A stretch of 64,000 nt of DNA from Marinitoga aeolica (GCF_029910535.1 NZ_CP069362.1:2108001-2172000); one strand, 5' to 3'; counted from the first letter of the stretch, positions 15,172 through 24,737 are shown. Numbers and translations are program-made. The notes: generated from the sequence alone by a model not told the origin.

Positions 15172-16329
15172 ATGAAATTTGCAATTGTTATAAACACATA
15201 TGTAAGAATAAATAAAGATATAATTGATTACTTCGATCACCCTACTTTATTAGAAAAGTTTGAAGAACAAAATACTTTGCATAAAACAATAGAAAGTATT
15301 AATAAATTAAATTTAGATTTAGATGATGAATTGAGTGTTTATGTTTTTTCTGTAGCAGCACATGAAGATACTTCAAAAGACGATGAGATTAGAGAAAAAA
15401 CAGAAAAAATACTAAAAAAATCAAAATTTAAATATTATATATATACAAATACTGATATAAAAGAATATAGAAAAAAGTATAATTCAGAATTTTTTTCAAC
15501 AAAAGGATATTCAGAAATAAGAAATCAAGGATTCTTATTCTCCATAATGAATAATGAAGATGTTATCATACAGATAGATGATGATGAATTATTGAGAGAA
15601 AATTATATTATTAAAACAAAAGAAATTCTTAATAATAACCCTGATAAATACTTGATAACAGCTCCATATGAAAAAGATGGGACAATAAGGATACTTGGTG
15701 AAGATGAATTAAAAAGTTGGAAAAAGTCTAAATCTATGGATGAAGACATTGTAAGATTATCCAAAGATAATTCTTTAAAAGAATCTATTTTCGGTTTTGG
15801 TGGAAATATGATAATTCGAAAAGAATATGCTGAGAAGATGTTTTATCCTTTGGAAATACCTCGTGGTGAAGATTTTGCATTATTATTAGCTTCAAGGTTA
15901 ATATATGAAAATGGAAATGAATATGCAAAAATTGAACCTAAAAATAGTATGTTTAAAACATATTATTGTTCTGAAAAAGATATAACAATAATACATGAAC
16001 CTCCATACGTTCCAGCTGAAGATTTTGTTTTCTATGTAGAAAAAAATTTAAAAAGATTTATATTAGAATGGCTTATGATAAAAGGGCAAAGCGCATTTAC
16101 CTTTGAAGATCTAAAAAAGTATTCTTTATATCTTTATGAAATGATAGGTTATGAAGATTTTAGAGCAAAAATAAAAGAAATATTAAATGAACTAAAAAGA
16201 AAATATCAAAATATTGATAAGCTTGAAAAAGAAATTTTGGGATATTTTGATAAATATTCAAAGATAAATAGGTTTGAAGAATATAAAAAGAAACAAAAAG
16301 AATATATTGAGCTGGTCAAATCTCTATAA
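15172..16329 (+). CDS. GT-A type glycosyltransferase-like protein
   Basis: A 385-residue protein with a GT-A/GT2-like nucleotide-sugar transferase layout. It has an N-terminal beta strand FAIVINTYVRINK, an aspartate-rich metal motif IQIDDDE (D136-D138) and a later RGEDFAL block that resembles an acidic catalytic region. No membrane segment is seen. ATG 15172 is chosen because AGGAGG lies just upstream. An in-frame upstream extension (from 14953) would run antisense through aroH and is rejected. Acceptor and product are unknown. It overlaps the next convergent gene by 14 bp. Confidence 0.65.
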   Translation: MKFAIVINTYVRINKDIIDYFDHPTLLEKFEEQNTLHKTIESINKLNLDLDDELSVYVFSVAAHEDTSKDDEIREKTEKILKKSKFKYYIYTNTDIKEYRKKYNSEFFSTKGYSEIRNQGFLFSIMNNEDVIIQIDDDELLRENYIIKTKEILNNNPDKYLITAPYEKDGTIRILGEDELKSWKKSKSMDEDIVRLSKDNSLKESIFGFGGNMIIRKEYAEKMFYPLEIPRGEDFALLLASRLIYENGNEYAKIEPKNSMFKTYYCSEKDITIIHEPPYVPAEDFVFYVEKNLKRFILEWLMIKGQSAFTFEDLKKYSLYLYEMIGYEDFRAKIKEILNELKRKYQNIDKLEKEILGYFDKYSKINRFEEYKKKQKEYIELVKSL

Positions 16330-17059
16330 GATATTTCCAATATCGTGTTGGCATATATTGTCTTTGCAATTTTTTATTTTTTCTTTCAGTAATGGTTGTA
16401 TTATTAAAATAAGTTTTCCAAAGATTTTGAAAAGAAATTTCTTCATAAGATAAATTTTCTTCTTTTAAGTAGAAATCATTATCAAATTCACTGATTTTGA
16501 ACAATTCTACTTTTTTGTCATATGAAAGAATCAGGTTTCGTTTAATGTCGTGGATAATCCATTTATTATTAGGATATCTATTAATAAAGTGTTTTGAAAG
16601 CAATGTGATTATATTATGATCTGGTTCAAAAGGTGCATATAATATAACATTTGCTAATTTTCTAAATCTAATCAATCCAAGAAATTTGTGTTTTTCATTT
16701 ATTACCTTAGATATAGCATTTTTAATTCTTATAATATAATCTTTTTCAATGTGCAATTCTGCATTGCTATTAATTTTTAATGAAAGATTAAAATATTTTA
16801 TAATATCAACTTCTATATTTTCTATTTCCGATAAATAAGCGAGGTAAATATTTTTTAAAATAATTTTGTTAAGTTTTCTTATAATGAATTCACTGACAAT
16901 AGCAGCTTTTTTATAATCTGTTTTAATATTATCTATAATATTAAATATACTTGGATTATATTGCCTAAAAATCATATCAGGTATTTTCTTTTCATTATAA
17001 GTATTAAAAATAATGGTTAAAAGCCCTTGAAAAGAACCATCATACAAAACTATTTTCAT
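16316..17059 (-). CDS. TIGR03915/DUF4130-type putative DNA repair protein
   Basis: A 247-residue protein resembling the TIGR03915 family, the constant partner of the radical SAM protein encoded just upstream. Recognisable parts are MKIVLYDGSFQGLLTIIF at the start, HKFLGLIRFRKL, YAPFEPDHNII and HFINRYPNNKWIIHD in the middle, and the C-terminal WKTYFNNTTITERKN and QRQYMPTRYWKYL. No catalytic function has been established for the family. Its 5' end is 2 nt from the radical SAM stop, so the two are surely co-expressed. Confidence 0.82.
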   Translation of the reverse strand: MKIVLYDGSFQGLLTIIFNTYNEKKIPDMIFRQYNPSIFNIIDNIKTDYKKAAIVSEFIIRKLNKIILKNIYLAYLSEIENIEVDIIKYFNLSLKINSNAELHIEKDYIIRIKNAISKVINEKHKFLGLIRFRKLANVILYAPFEPDHNIITLLSKHFINRYPNNKWIIHDIKRNLILSYDKKVELFKISEFDNDFYLKEENLSYEEISFQNLWKTYFNNTTITERKNKKLQRQYMPTRYWKYLIEI

Positions 17060-17061
17060 TT

Positions 17062-18309
17062 TTACACCGCCTTTTCAATTGCAGTTAATGGAAATAATGG
17101 AATTTGGTATTCTTTATTTTTTGTTAATTCCTCTCTTATTATTTCAGGAGTTAAAAACAGATTTGAATAGTATTTCCCATTGCAAGTTATAAAATATTTT
17201 GCTCTTTTTAAAACAACCCCCATCTTTTTTAATTCATCAAATGTAATAGGGGCGTATTTTCTTGCTTTTACAATAGTTAAAGCGGATTTAACACCTATTC
17301 CAGGTACTCTTAGTAAGGTTTCATAAGAAGCTTTATTAATTTCTACAGGAAAATAGTTGAAATTTCTTAAAGCCCAAGATGTTTTAGGATCAATATTTTC
17401 ATCTAAAAAAGGATGCTTTTCATCAAGAATTTCATGAGCAGAAAACTTATAAAATCTTAAAAGCCAATCAGCTTGATAAAGTCTATTTTCACGTTTCAGC
17501 GGAGGTTTAATATTTGGCAATCTTTTATCATTGTTAACTCTTATAAAAGCAGAATAATAAACTCTTTTCATATTAAATTTTTTATATAATCCTTCTGAAA
17601 GTTTAAGAATTTGAAAATCACTTTCTGGTGATGCGCCAACTATTAATTGAGTGCTATGCCCTGCTGGTACAAATAAAGGTGCTTTTTTATATTTTTTTCT
17701 TTCTTCAGTATTAGCGAGTGCGTTTTGACCAATAAAACTCATAGGTTTTATTATAGATTCTTTCTTTTTTTGAGGAGCTAATAAATTCAAGCTTTTTTCA
17801 CTGGGTAGTTCAATATTTACACTTAATCTATCAGCATAAAATCCGGCTTCTCTTATAAGTTTTAAATCAGCACCAGGTATAGCTTTTAAATGTATGTAAC
17901 CATTAAAATTTTCTTCTAAACGTAATTTTTTTACAACTTTTAACATTTGTTCCATTGTATAATCTGGGTTTTTTATGATTGCAGAACTTAAAAACAATCC
18001 CTCAATATAATTTCTTTTATAAAAGTTTATGGTTAAATTAACTATTTCGTCGACAGTGAAAGTTGCACGTTTAATATCATTGCTTGATCTATTAATGCAA
18101 TAGGCACAATCAAAAATACAGGCATTTGAAAATAAAATTTTTAAAAGGGAAATGCATCTTCCATCGCTGGTCCAACTATGGCATATACCACTGCTGGCAG
18201 CATTACCTAACCCTTTTTTTGTATTTTGCCTCTCGCTTCCACTGGAAGAACATGAAACATCATATTTAGCAGCACCGGATAAAATTTTTAATTTTTCTTT
18301 TAAATCCAT
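17062..18309 (-). CDS. Radical SAM protein, putative DNA modification/repair (TIGR03916 type)
   Basis: A 415-residue radical SAM enzyme. The [4Fe-4S] motif is C64-x3-C68-x2-C71, and an extra cysteine group (C20, C43, C52) precedes it. A helix-hairpin-helix DNA-binding segment appears at about 325-350 (LLRVPGIGVKSALTIV). This radical SAM plus HhH plan with the TIGR03915 partner is known from clostridia, where uracil-DNA glycosylase domains are often linked. The reaction is unknown; repair of a DNA lesion is a guess from the HhH and the linkage. Start 18309 (MDLKEK) is preferred over 18327. Confidence 0.85.
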   Translation of the reverse strand: MDLKEKLKILSGAAKYDVSCSSSGSERQNTKKGLGNAASSGICHSWTSDGRCISLLKILFSNACIFDCAYCINRSSNDIKRATFTVDEIVNLTINFYKRNYIEGLFLSSAIIKNPDYTMEQMLKVVKKLRLEENFNGYIHLKAIPGADLKLIREAGFYADRLSVNIELPSEKSLNLLAPQKKKESIIKPMSFIGQNALANTEERKKYKKAPLFVPAGHSTQLIVGASPESDFQILKLSEGLYKKFNMKRVYYSAFIRVNNDKRLPNIKPPLKRENRLYQADWLLRFYKFSAHEILDEKHPFLDENIDPKTSWALRNFNYFPVEINKASYETLLRVPGIGVKSALTIVKARKYAPITFDELKKMGVVLKRAKYFITCNGKYYSNLFLTPEIIREELTKNKEYQIPLFPLTAIEKAV

Positions 18310-18418
18310 AGTATCACCACTCAACAATTATATCTTTTTGTAGATACTAAAATTATACTACATAATTGTATAATAGTCAACTCTTCAATGTAAAAATTAT
18401 GTTATAGGAGGAATTTTT

Positions 18419-19552
18419 ATGAAAAAGATTATGTTTTTATCTATGTTTTTCTTGCTTTTTATAAGTGTATTTTCTATTTCAGAAGGAGAATGGATAATTA
18501 CTCAAAAAGATTTACATTTACCAGGAGAATATTTTGATGGTAAAAATTATTTTTGGAGAGCAGATTATCATCTTGAAGATTTGAAAAATGCGACATCTAT
18601 ATCATTAGAAATTCATCATATTACAGATGATTCTACAGTATTGTTTTTCGATGAAGGAAATAATGAAAAAGCTAATTGGAAATATATAAAATCATTACTC
18701 GATGGAGCAAAAAAATTTGTATGGATGGCAATTTATGATGTTAATTATTATCCTTTTATAACTGAATTGAAAGAATTAAATAAAAGAGGTATTGATATAA
18801 GATTAGTTTATGAAACAAATAATATAAATTCATATATAAGCGGATTAAGTAAAGTTGGTATAAAGACCAAACATGACAAAAATTATAAATTAATGCATAA
18901 TAAGTTTTTGATTATTGATGGATATTGTGTAATAACTGGTAGTACTAATTTTACAAATAATGGTTTTGGATATAATTCTAATAATTCTATTGTTATATTT
19001 TCAAATGAGTTAGCTCAAGATTATATGAATGAATTTAATGAAATGTTTGAAAAAGGATATTATGGCAAGCAATCATTGGATAATAAACCATATAAAAAAG
19101 TGGAATTTGATAGTGGTTTAATAGAACCATATTTCACACCTGAAGATGATTTAACAGATAGAATTATAGAATTAATCGATAACGCGAAAGAATCAATACA
19201 TGTTATGATATTTACATTTAGCAAAAGAGAAATAGCGGATGCCCTAATAAGGGCTAAAAATAGAGGTGTTGATGTCAAAGTAATAGCAGAAGAATATCAG
19301 TCAAATTATAGTTGGGCACAAATAAATAATTTAAAAGAAAATAGAGTTAATGTAATTTTAGATAAAAATGATAGAACATTTCATCATAAAACGATGATAA
19401 TAGATGGTAAGATAACATTAACGGGATCATTTAATTTTACCAATTCAGCACAATATAATAATGATGAAAATTCACTTGTCATACATAGTGAGTATATTTC
19501 TAAAAAATACGAAAAAGAATTTAATAGATTATGGGAAAAATATACAAAGTAG
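18419..19552 (+). CDS. Exported phospholipase D-like protein with two HKD motifs
   Basis: A 377-residue PLD-superfamily protein. A signal peptide (about 1-20) is followed by two catalytic half-sites: H160-x-K162-x4-D167 with GSTNFTNNG, and H322-x-K324-x4-D329 with GSFNFTNSA. Two HKD motifs in one chain make a complete active site. Substrate could be phospholipid or nucleic acid; the exported, compact form resembles secreted PLD-type nucleases as much as lipases. An AGGAGG site precedes the ATG. Confidence 0.88.
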   Translation: MKKIMFLSMFFLLFISVFSISEGEWIITQKDLHLPGEYFDGKNYFWRADYHLEDLKNATSISLEIHHITDDSTVLFFDEGNNEKANWKYIKSLLDGAKKFVWMAIYDVNYYPFITELKELNKRGIDIRLVYETNNINSYISGLSKVGIKTKHDKNYKLMHNKFLIIDGYCVITGSTNFTNNGFGYNSNNSIVIFSNELAQDYMNEFNEMFEKGYYGKQSLDNKPYKKVEFDSGLIEPYFTPEDDLTDRIIELIDNAKESIHVMIFTFSKREIADALIRAKNRGVDVKVIAEEYQSNYSWAQINNLKENRVNVILDKNDRTFHHKTMIIDGKITLTGSFNFTNSAQYNNDENSLVIHSEYISKKYEKEFNRLWEKYTK

Positions 19553-19582
19553 GTTATAAAGCATTTGGTTTTCATTTATATA

Positions 19583-19591
19583 TGATATAAT
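19583..19591 (+). promoter_or_regulatory. Extended -10 promoter for the AAA/nuclease gene
   Basis: TGATATAAT lies 36 nt before the ATG at 19627. The same element, similarly placed, precedes the paralogue at 46040. Confidence 0.5.
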
Positions 19592-19626
19592 AAAATTGAA
19601 TTAAATTGAATATTGGAGATGGGAAA

Positions 19627-21174
19627 ATGAAAAAATTACCAATAGGGATACAGGATTATAAGGAAATAATAGAAGGAAATTATATATATATAGATAAAAC
19701 AAAATATATATTTGATTTAATAGATAATGGAAAATATTATTTTTTATCTCGACCAAGAAGATTTGGAAAAAGTTTAACAATATCAACATTATATTACATA
19801 TTCAAAGGAGAAAAAGAGTTATTTAAAGATACATACATATATGACAAATGGGAATTCAAAGAATATCCTATTATAAGAATTAATTTGTTAGATGTTGCGA
19901 CTGATACAGAAAAAAGATTCAAAGAAAGCCTATTAAAAATAATACAAGAGGAAGGACAAAGAAATAATATAGAAATAACAGAAAAAGATTATAAATTTGC
20001 ATTTAATGAATTAATAATAAAATTATCTAAAAAAGGAAAAGTAGTAATATTAGTAGATGAATATGAAAAACCAATATTAGATAATATAAATAACAAAGAA
20101 AAAGCTGAAAGGTATAGAGAAATACTAAGAGACTTCTATGTAAGTATAAAATCAAAAGATGAATACATAAAATTTGTATTTATTACTGGAATAACGAAAT
20201 TTACCAAAACAGGAGTATTCTCAGCACTAAATAATTTAAATGACATATCACTAAATAGAAAATACTCTCAAATGTTAGGTTATACACAAAAAGAATTAGA
20301 ATATTATTTCAATAACCATATAGAAGAAACAGCAAAAGAAATGGGGATAAGTAAAGAAGAATTATTAAAAGAAATAAAAACATATTATAATGGATTCTCA
20401 TTTGATGGAGAACACTTTGTATATAATCCATTCTCAGTATTAAGATTCTTTGATGAAAGGAAATTTCAAAATTATTGGTTTGAAAGTGGATCACCATCAT
20501 TTATATATGAATATGTAAAAGGAAGAAAAATAGAATATGAGGATTTAGTAAAATACACAGTAGATTCATTAGACTTTACAACAAGAGAAATAGAAGATGC
20601 AAATGCTAATATATTCTTTGCACAAGCAGGATATTTGACATTTAAAGGAATTAAAAAGTATGGAATAACAGAAAAATATATATTAGACTATCCAAATCTT
20701 GAAGTAAAAAATAGTTTCTCAAAATTAATATTAGAAGCAAATTATAGTTTAAACGAAGAAACATATGAAAAAATATATGAAATATATGAACTAGTAGAAG
20801 AAAATAGGATAGAGGGATTAATAAAAGAAATAAAAAGAATAATAAGTGCAATACCGTATAACTTACATCAAAAAAGAGAAAGTTATTATCACTCATTAAT
20901 ATATACAATATTAGCCTCAGCAGGATTAAACGTAACAGCAGAAGAACTAACAAATCTTGGAAGAAGTGACTTAATATTAGAGCATAATGACAAAATATAT
21001 TTGTTTGAAATAAAGCTAGATAAAAGTGCAAAAGAAGCAATAGAACAAATAAAAGAAAAGAAATATTATGAAAAATATATGAGTAAAAATAATGAAAAAG
21101 AAATATACATAATAGGAATAAACATAGATTCAGAAAAAAGAAATATTGAGGATTATATGATAGAAAAATTATAA
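19627..21174 (+). CDS. AAA-ATPase-like/PD-(D/E)XK protein (PF09820 plus PF08011 type), copy 1
   Basis: A 515-residue member of the AAA-ATPase_like plus PDDEXK_9 (formerly DUF1703) family. It has the family N-terminus LPIGIQDYKEII, Walker A-like RPRRFGKS (42-49), Walker B VVILVDEYEKP, sensor FVFITGITKF and the C-terminal nuclease-like EHNDKIYLFEIKLDKSA (D/E-x-K). Function is unknown. A second copy lies at 44484-46040; its C-terminal third is nearly identical at DNA level, while parts of the ATPase core differ strongly. ATG 19627 is preferred over 19606 because GGAGATGGG precedes it. Confidence 0.82.
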   Translation: MKKLPIGIQDYKEIIEGNYIYIDKTKYIFDLIDNGKYYFLSRPRRFGKSLTISTLYYIFKGEKELFKDTYIYDKWEFKEYPIIRINLLDVATDTEKRFKESLLKIIQEEGQRNNIEITEKDYKFAFNELIIKLSKKGKVVILVDEYEKPILDNINNKEKAERYREILRDFYVSIKSKDEYIKFVFITGITKFTKTGVFSALNNLNDISLNRKYSQMLGYTQKELEYYFNNHIEETAKEMGISKEELLKEIKTYYNGFSFDGEHFVYNPFSVLRFFDERKFQNYWFESGSPSFIYEYVKGRKIEYEDLVKYTVDSLDFTTREIEDANANIFFAQAGYLTFKGIKKYGITEKYILDYPNLEVKNSFSKLILEANYSLNEETYEKIYEIYELVEENRIEGLIKEIKRIISAIPYNLHQKRESYYHSLIYTILASAGLNVTAEELTNLGRSDLILEHNDKIYLFEIKLDKSAKEAIEQIKEKKYYEKYMSKNNEKEIYIIGINIDSEKRNIEDYMIEKL

Positions 21175-21199
21175 CCACAGCCAGCTGTGGTTATTTTAA
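21171..21199. terminator. Bidirectional terminator between AAA/nuclease gene and pyrE
   Basis: ATAACCACAGC / GCTGTGGTTAT is an 11-bp perfect inverted repeat with a 2-nt centre, starting at the stop codon of the plus-strand gene. It is followed by TTTTAAA on the plus strand and lies 10 nt past the pyrE stop on the minus strand. Confidence 0.75.
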
Positions 21200-21204
21200 A
21201 AATT

Positions 21205-21765
21205 CTATTTTCTGCTACCTGGTTTGACAACAGGAATATTTTCTTTACATAAAGGGCAATTATCAGGTTCATAAGTTTTAGCGTCTATTTCAATTAATGA
21301 TTTTATAGGATAATTTTCAAGATGCTCTTTTTTACTTCTGTTTACAATACAACCCAATCCAACAATATCAGGATTATATTTTTTAAGGCTTTCAACTACT
21401 TCAAGTGTTGATTTTCCCGTTGTTATAACGTCTTCTATTATAATAACTTTTTTATTTTTTTCGATGAAAAAATTCCTTCTTAATTCCATTACCCCTTCTT
21501 TATTTCTTTCTGTAAATAGGAAAGGAACATTAAAAGCTTTTGCAACTTCGTATCCAATAATGATTCCACCTAATGCAGGAGATACAATATAATCTGGAAC
21601 TACATTGAACATTTTTGATAGTTCTTTTCCAAGTGCTTCAGCATATTGAGGATATTTTAAAATCTGAGCACATTGAATATATGTATCAGAATGAAGACCA
21701 GAAGATAATAGAAAATGTCCAGTTAAAAGAGCATTTGTTTCTTTCATTAAATTCACTATATCCAT
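21205..21765 (-). CDS. pyrE: Orotate phosphoribosyltransferase
   Basis: PyrE joins orotate to PRPP to make OMP. The 186-residue protein shows the PRPP-binding signature VIIIEDVITTGKST near residue 115, plus SSGLHSDTYIQCA and DYIVSPALGGIIIGYE. ATG 21765 is chosen because GAGGAG lies 7 nt upstream; the longer reading from 21786 would start inside uraA. It is the last gene of the pyr operon. The C-terminus has a Cys pair (DNCPLCKEN) not needed for PRTase activity. Confidence 0.93.
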   Translation of the reverse strand: MDIVNLMKETNALLTGHFLLSSGLHSDTYIQCAQILKYPQYAEALGKELSKMFNVVPDYIVSPALGGIIIGYEVAKAFNVPFLFTERNKEGVMELRRNFFIEKNKKVIIIEDVITTGKSTLEVVESLKKYNPDIVGLGCIVNRSKKEHLENYPIKSLIEIDAKTYEPDNCPLCKENIPVVKPGSRK

Positions 21766-21769
21766 AATC

Positions 21770-23065
21770 TCACTCCTCGGAAGCATTTGTTAATTCAAAA
21801 AATAAATTTACTAAAACACCAACAACAGCAGCTAAACCTAAACCTTCTAAAGCGAAGTTACCAGCTTTGAATACAGCTCCACCTAAACCTGTTACTAACA
21901 TCAATGACATTGTTACTAAATTTCTTCCTTCTACTTTTACTTGGTTGTTTATCAATGTTTTTGCACCAATACTTGCTATCATACCGAATAATAATATTTC
22001 TATTCCACCCATTACTGGTACTGGTATTGATCTTACTATTGCTCCAACTTTTGGTACCATTGCTAATAAGATTGCAAAGAATGCTGCTATTCTCATTATC
22101 CATGGATTGAATGCTTTTGTAAATGCTAATACCCCAGTGTTTTCACTATAGGTCGTGTTTGCAGGGCCACCAAAGAATCCACCTAATGATGTTGCAAGCC
22201 CATCACCCATTAATGTCCTGTGCATTCCAGGATCTTCATAGAATTTCTTTCCTACTACTGCTGAGATTGCAAATACATCACCAAAGTGTTCTACTGATGG
22301 TGCAATAGCAACTGGTACTATTGCTGCTGCAGCATACCATGAGAACTTTGGTAAATACATTTCTGGTATTCCTACCCAGCTAGCTGTTCCTACTTCTGCA
22401 AAATGTACATTTCCTGTTATTGCTGCAACAATATATCCTACTATGATTCCCCATATTACAGGTATTAATCTGCTAAATCCCCTTGTATATAGTCTAACTA
22501 TAATTGCTGTACCAAGAGATACCATTGCTATCCACCAATTTCCACTTGCCATGTTTATTGCTACTGGACTTAGTATCAAACCAATTAATATAATCATTGT
22601 TCCTGATATTACTGGTGGGAATAGTTTTTCAAATCTTCTAATACCTATCCATTTGATTAAAACACCAAAACCAAATTTAACTAAACCTGCTAAGAATATA
22701 CCACCTGTTGCATATGCCAGATAAGGTTTTAAATCTACACCAGCAGCTACTGCATCTTGAATGTTTTTATACTCTAATCCTGCTTGATTCATATAATGCA
22801 TTGCTACTGCAACTATTGGAGCTATATATGCAAAACTAGAACCTAAAAATACTGGAACTTTCCATTTGGTAATCCAGTGGAATAATAATGTTCCGAGTCC
22901 AGCAGTGAGTAACGCAACATTAACTGGAATACCTGTTAAATACGGTACCAATACTGTTGCACCGAACATCGTAAAGGTATGTTGTAACCCTAATAGTATC
23001 AATCCCCCTGTGCTCATACCTTCACTTCTGTCTTCTTGCAAAGTTACTTCACCATATTTACCCAT
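21770..23065 (-). CDS. uraA: Uracil/xanthine permease (NCS2 family), probable uracil permease
   Basis: A 431-residue membrane transporter of the nucleobase:cation symporter-2 family with about 12-14 membrane segments. Family features include QHTFTMFGATVLVPYLTG near the start, IAPSVEHFGDVFAIS (the conserved substrate Glu), NTTYSENTGVLAFTK and the PVMGGIEILLFGM region. Its place between pyrF and pyrE indicates uracil uptake for salvage. Codon use is visibly less A/T-extreme than its neighbours (more GCT, GGT, ACT). Confidence 0.92.
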   Translation of the reverse strand: MGKYGEVTLQEDRSEGMSTGGLILLGLQHTFTMFGATVLVPYLTGIPVNVALLTAGLGTLLFHWITKWKVPVFLGSSFAYIAPIVAVAMHYMNQAGLEYKNIQDAVAAGVDLKPYLAYATGGIFLAGLVKFGFGVLIKWIGIRRFEKLFPPVISGTMIILIGLILSPVAINMASGNWWIAMVSLGTAIIVRLYTRGFSRLIPVIWGIIVGYIVAAITGNVHFAEVGTASWVGIPEMYLPKFSWYAAAAIVPVAIAPSVEHFGDVFAISAVVGKKFYEDPGMHRTLMGDGLATSLGGFFGGPANTTYSENTGVLAFTKAFNPWIMRIAAFFAILLAMVPKVGAIVRSIPVPVMGGIEILLFGMIASIGAKTLINNQVKVEGRNLVTMSLMLVTGLGGAVFKAGNFALEGLGLAAVVGVLVNLFFELTNASEE

Positions 23066-23086
23066 ACTATCCCTCCTATTTAAAAT

Positions 23087-23845
23087 TTAATGAGAATAAT
23101 ATTTATTAATTATTTCATTGAATTCTTTTGCTTTTTTTCGTGGATTTTCATCAAAGATAATAGCTCTTGAAACATTAATAAATATGTTTTTATAACCATT
23201 TAGATTTTTAAATAACTCTTGAGTATTTCCACCTTGTGATCCAATTCCAGGTATTAAAAATATCATGTTTTCTGATATATCAACGATTTCTTTTATATAA
23301 TCAGAATTAGTTGCGCCAACTATAATTCCAATTTTGTTTTTATGTTGTTTATTTAAGTTATTCATTTTTTCTGTTATTTTTAAATATAATTTTTCAGGAA
23401 TCTCAAAGTCATATGCTCCTTTGTTTGAGGTCAAAGCTAAAGCAAATAAATGGGAATTTTTATATTCAAGATATGGTTCTAATGTATCTAATCCCATTAA
23501 TGGATTAATAGTTAAAGAATCAACTTTTAGTCTTTCAAAATAATATTCTGCATATGCTTTTGCTGTGTTTCCAATATCTCCTCTTTTTGAATCTAAAATT
23601 ATTGGTATTTCTGGATTTTGCCTTATATAGTTTATAGTGTTTTCCAATATTTCTAATCCTTTAGGTCCTAGTTTTTCGTAAAAAGCGATATTTATTTTAT
23701 AACCGCAGATTAAATCATGAGTTTCATCGATAATTTTTTTGTTGAATTCAAAAACATCTCCATTAATTCTTTTATAATCGCTATCTAACCCAACGAGCAA
23801 AACAGAACTATTTTTTTCTCTTATTTTTAAATATTTTTCAAACAT
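23087..23845 (-). CDS. pyrF: Orotidine 5'-phosphate decarboxylase
   Basis: PyrF converts OMP to UMP. The 252-residue protein has the catalytic block DSKRGDIGNTAKAYAEYYF and the phosphate loops IVGATNSDYI and LIPGIGSQGGN, typical of the longer PyrF group. The ATG at 23845 lies 4 nt after GGAGGG; the upstream extension to 23890 is inside pyrD and rejected. It overlaps pyrD by 8 bp. Confidence 0.93.
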   Translation of the reverse strand: MFEKYLKIREKNSSVLLVGLDSDYKRINGDVFEFNKKIIDETHDLICGYKINIAFYEKLGPKGLEILENTINYIRQNPEIPIILDSKRGDIGNTAKAYAEYYFERLKVDSLTINPLMGLDTLEPYLEYKNSHLFALALTSNKGAYDFEIPEKLYLKITEKMNNLNKQHKNKIGIIVGATNSDYIKEIVDISENMIFLIPGIGSQGGNTQELFKNLNGYKNIFINVSRAIIFDENPRKKAKEFNEIINKYYSH

Positions 23846-24737
23846 AATATCCCTCCACAGCGCAAGATAAAATATTTTCATATTTTTCATTTTTTAAATA
23901 ATCATTTAAATCATTTATTATTTTTATAGGTATTTCTGGATCTGACATTACTCCAGAACCTATTCCAACAAGATTTGCACCTGCCATTATAAACTCTATA
24001 GCATCTTTGTAATCAAAGACTCCACCCATTCCGATAATAGGTAAATCTTTGAATTTTCTTCTTATTATAAAGATTGTAGCAAGAGCAATAGGTTTTATTG
24101 ATGGACCACTAAAACCGCCAAAGCCTCTTTTTAAAATAGGTATTTTTTTGTTTATATCTATTTTCATACCTTTTGGAGAATTTATTAATGTTATTCCATC
24201 TGCGCCACCATTAACAGCAGCTGAGATTAAATTTTCTAAAAATGTTTCGACTCCGAATTTTACAAAGATAGGTTTTTTAGAAATTTTTTTAACTTCTTTT
24301 ACTAAGTCAAAAATAGATTTTTCATCAATTCCAAGTGGGATGCCATTTTTTCCAACATTAGGACAGGATAAGTTTAATTCGAAAAATACAGCATTTGAAT
24401 TATTTAATTTTTCTATTAAACTTAAATAATCTTCTTTTGTGTCTCCACCAATGCTCAGAATTATGTTTGTATCTAATGTTTCTAAAAAAGGTAAATCATT
24501 TAAGATGAATTTATCTATTCCAGGATTTTGTAACCCTATAGAATTTAATATTCCAGACTTTACATTAACTATTCGTGGAGGTGGATTACCTTCTTTTTCA
24601 TATGGTGTAACAGTTTTTGCAGTAAAACCTCCTAATTCATTTAAATCTATATGTTTTGATAACTCTTTGCCGTTTCCTCCTGGACCCGATGCTATGATTA
24701 TAGGATTTTTAAATTTTATTCCACATATTTCTACCAT
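23838..24737 (-). CDS. pyrD: Dihydroorotate dehydrogenase, catalytic subunit (PyrD type 1B)
   Basis: PyrD oxidises dihydroorotate to orotate with FMN. The 299-residue protein shows IIASGPGGNG near the start, NPPPRIVNV, ELNLSCPNVG, the catalytic Cys-type loop of class 1B enzymes, KFGVETFLE, GGADGITLINS and IGMGGVFDYKDA. PyrK directly upstream marks it as the NAD-linked heterotetrameric 1B form. It overlaps pyrK by 7 bp and pyrF by 8 bp. Confidence 0.93.
   Translation of the reverse strand: MVEICGIKFKNPIIIASGPGGNGKELSKHIDLNELGGFTAKTVTPYEKEGNPPPRIVNVKSGILNSIGLQNPGIDKFILNDLPFLETLDTNIILSIGGDTKEDYLSLIEKLNNSNAVFFELNLSCPNVGKNGIPLGIDEKSIFDLVKEVKKISKKPIFVKFGVETFLENLISAAVNGGADGITLINSPKGMKIDINKKIPILKRGFGGFSGPSIKPIALATIFIIRRKFKDLPIIGMGGVFDYKDAIEFIMAGANLVGIGSGVMSDPEIPIKIINDLNDYLKNEKYENILSCAVEGYYV

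Noticed and set aside
20651-21178. A leucine-rich 175-codon minus frame
   Set aside because: It is a low-complexity shadow of the AAA/nuclease gene, caused by its A-rich coding strand; the same artefact recurs over copy 2.
21858-23090. Several open frames on the plus strand and other minus frames within uraA
   Set aside because: They are shadows of the uraA coding frame. The real frame has full NCS2 motifs, and the shadows have no ribosome sites or family features.
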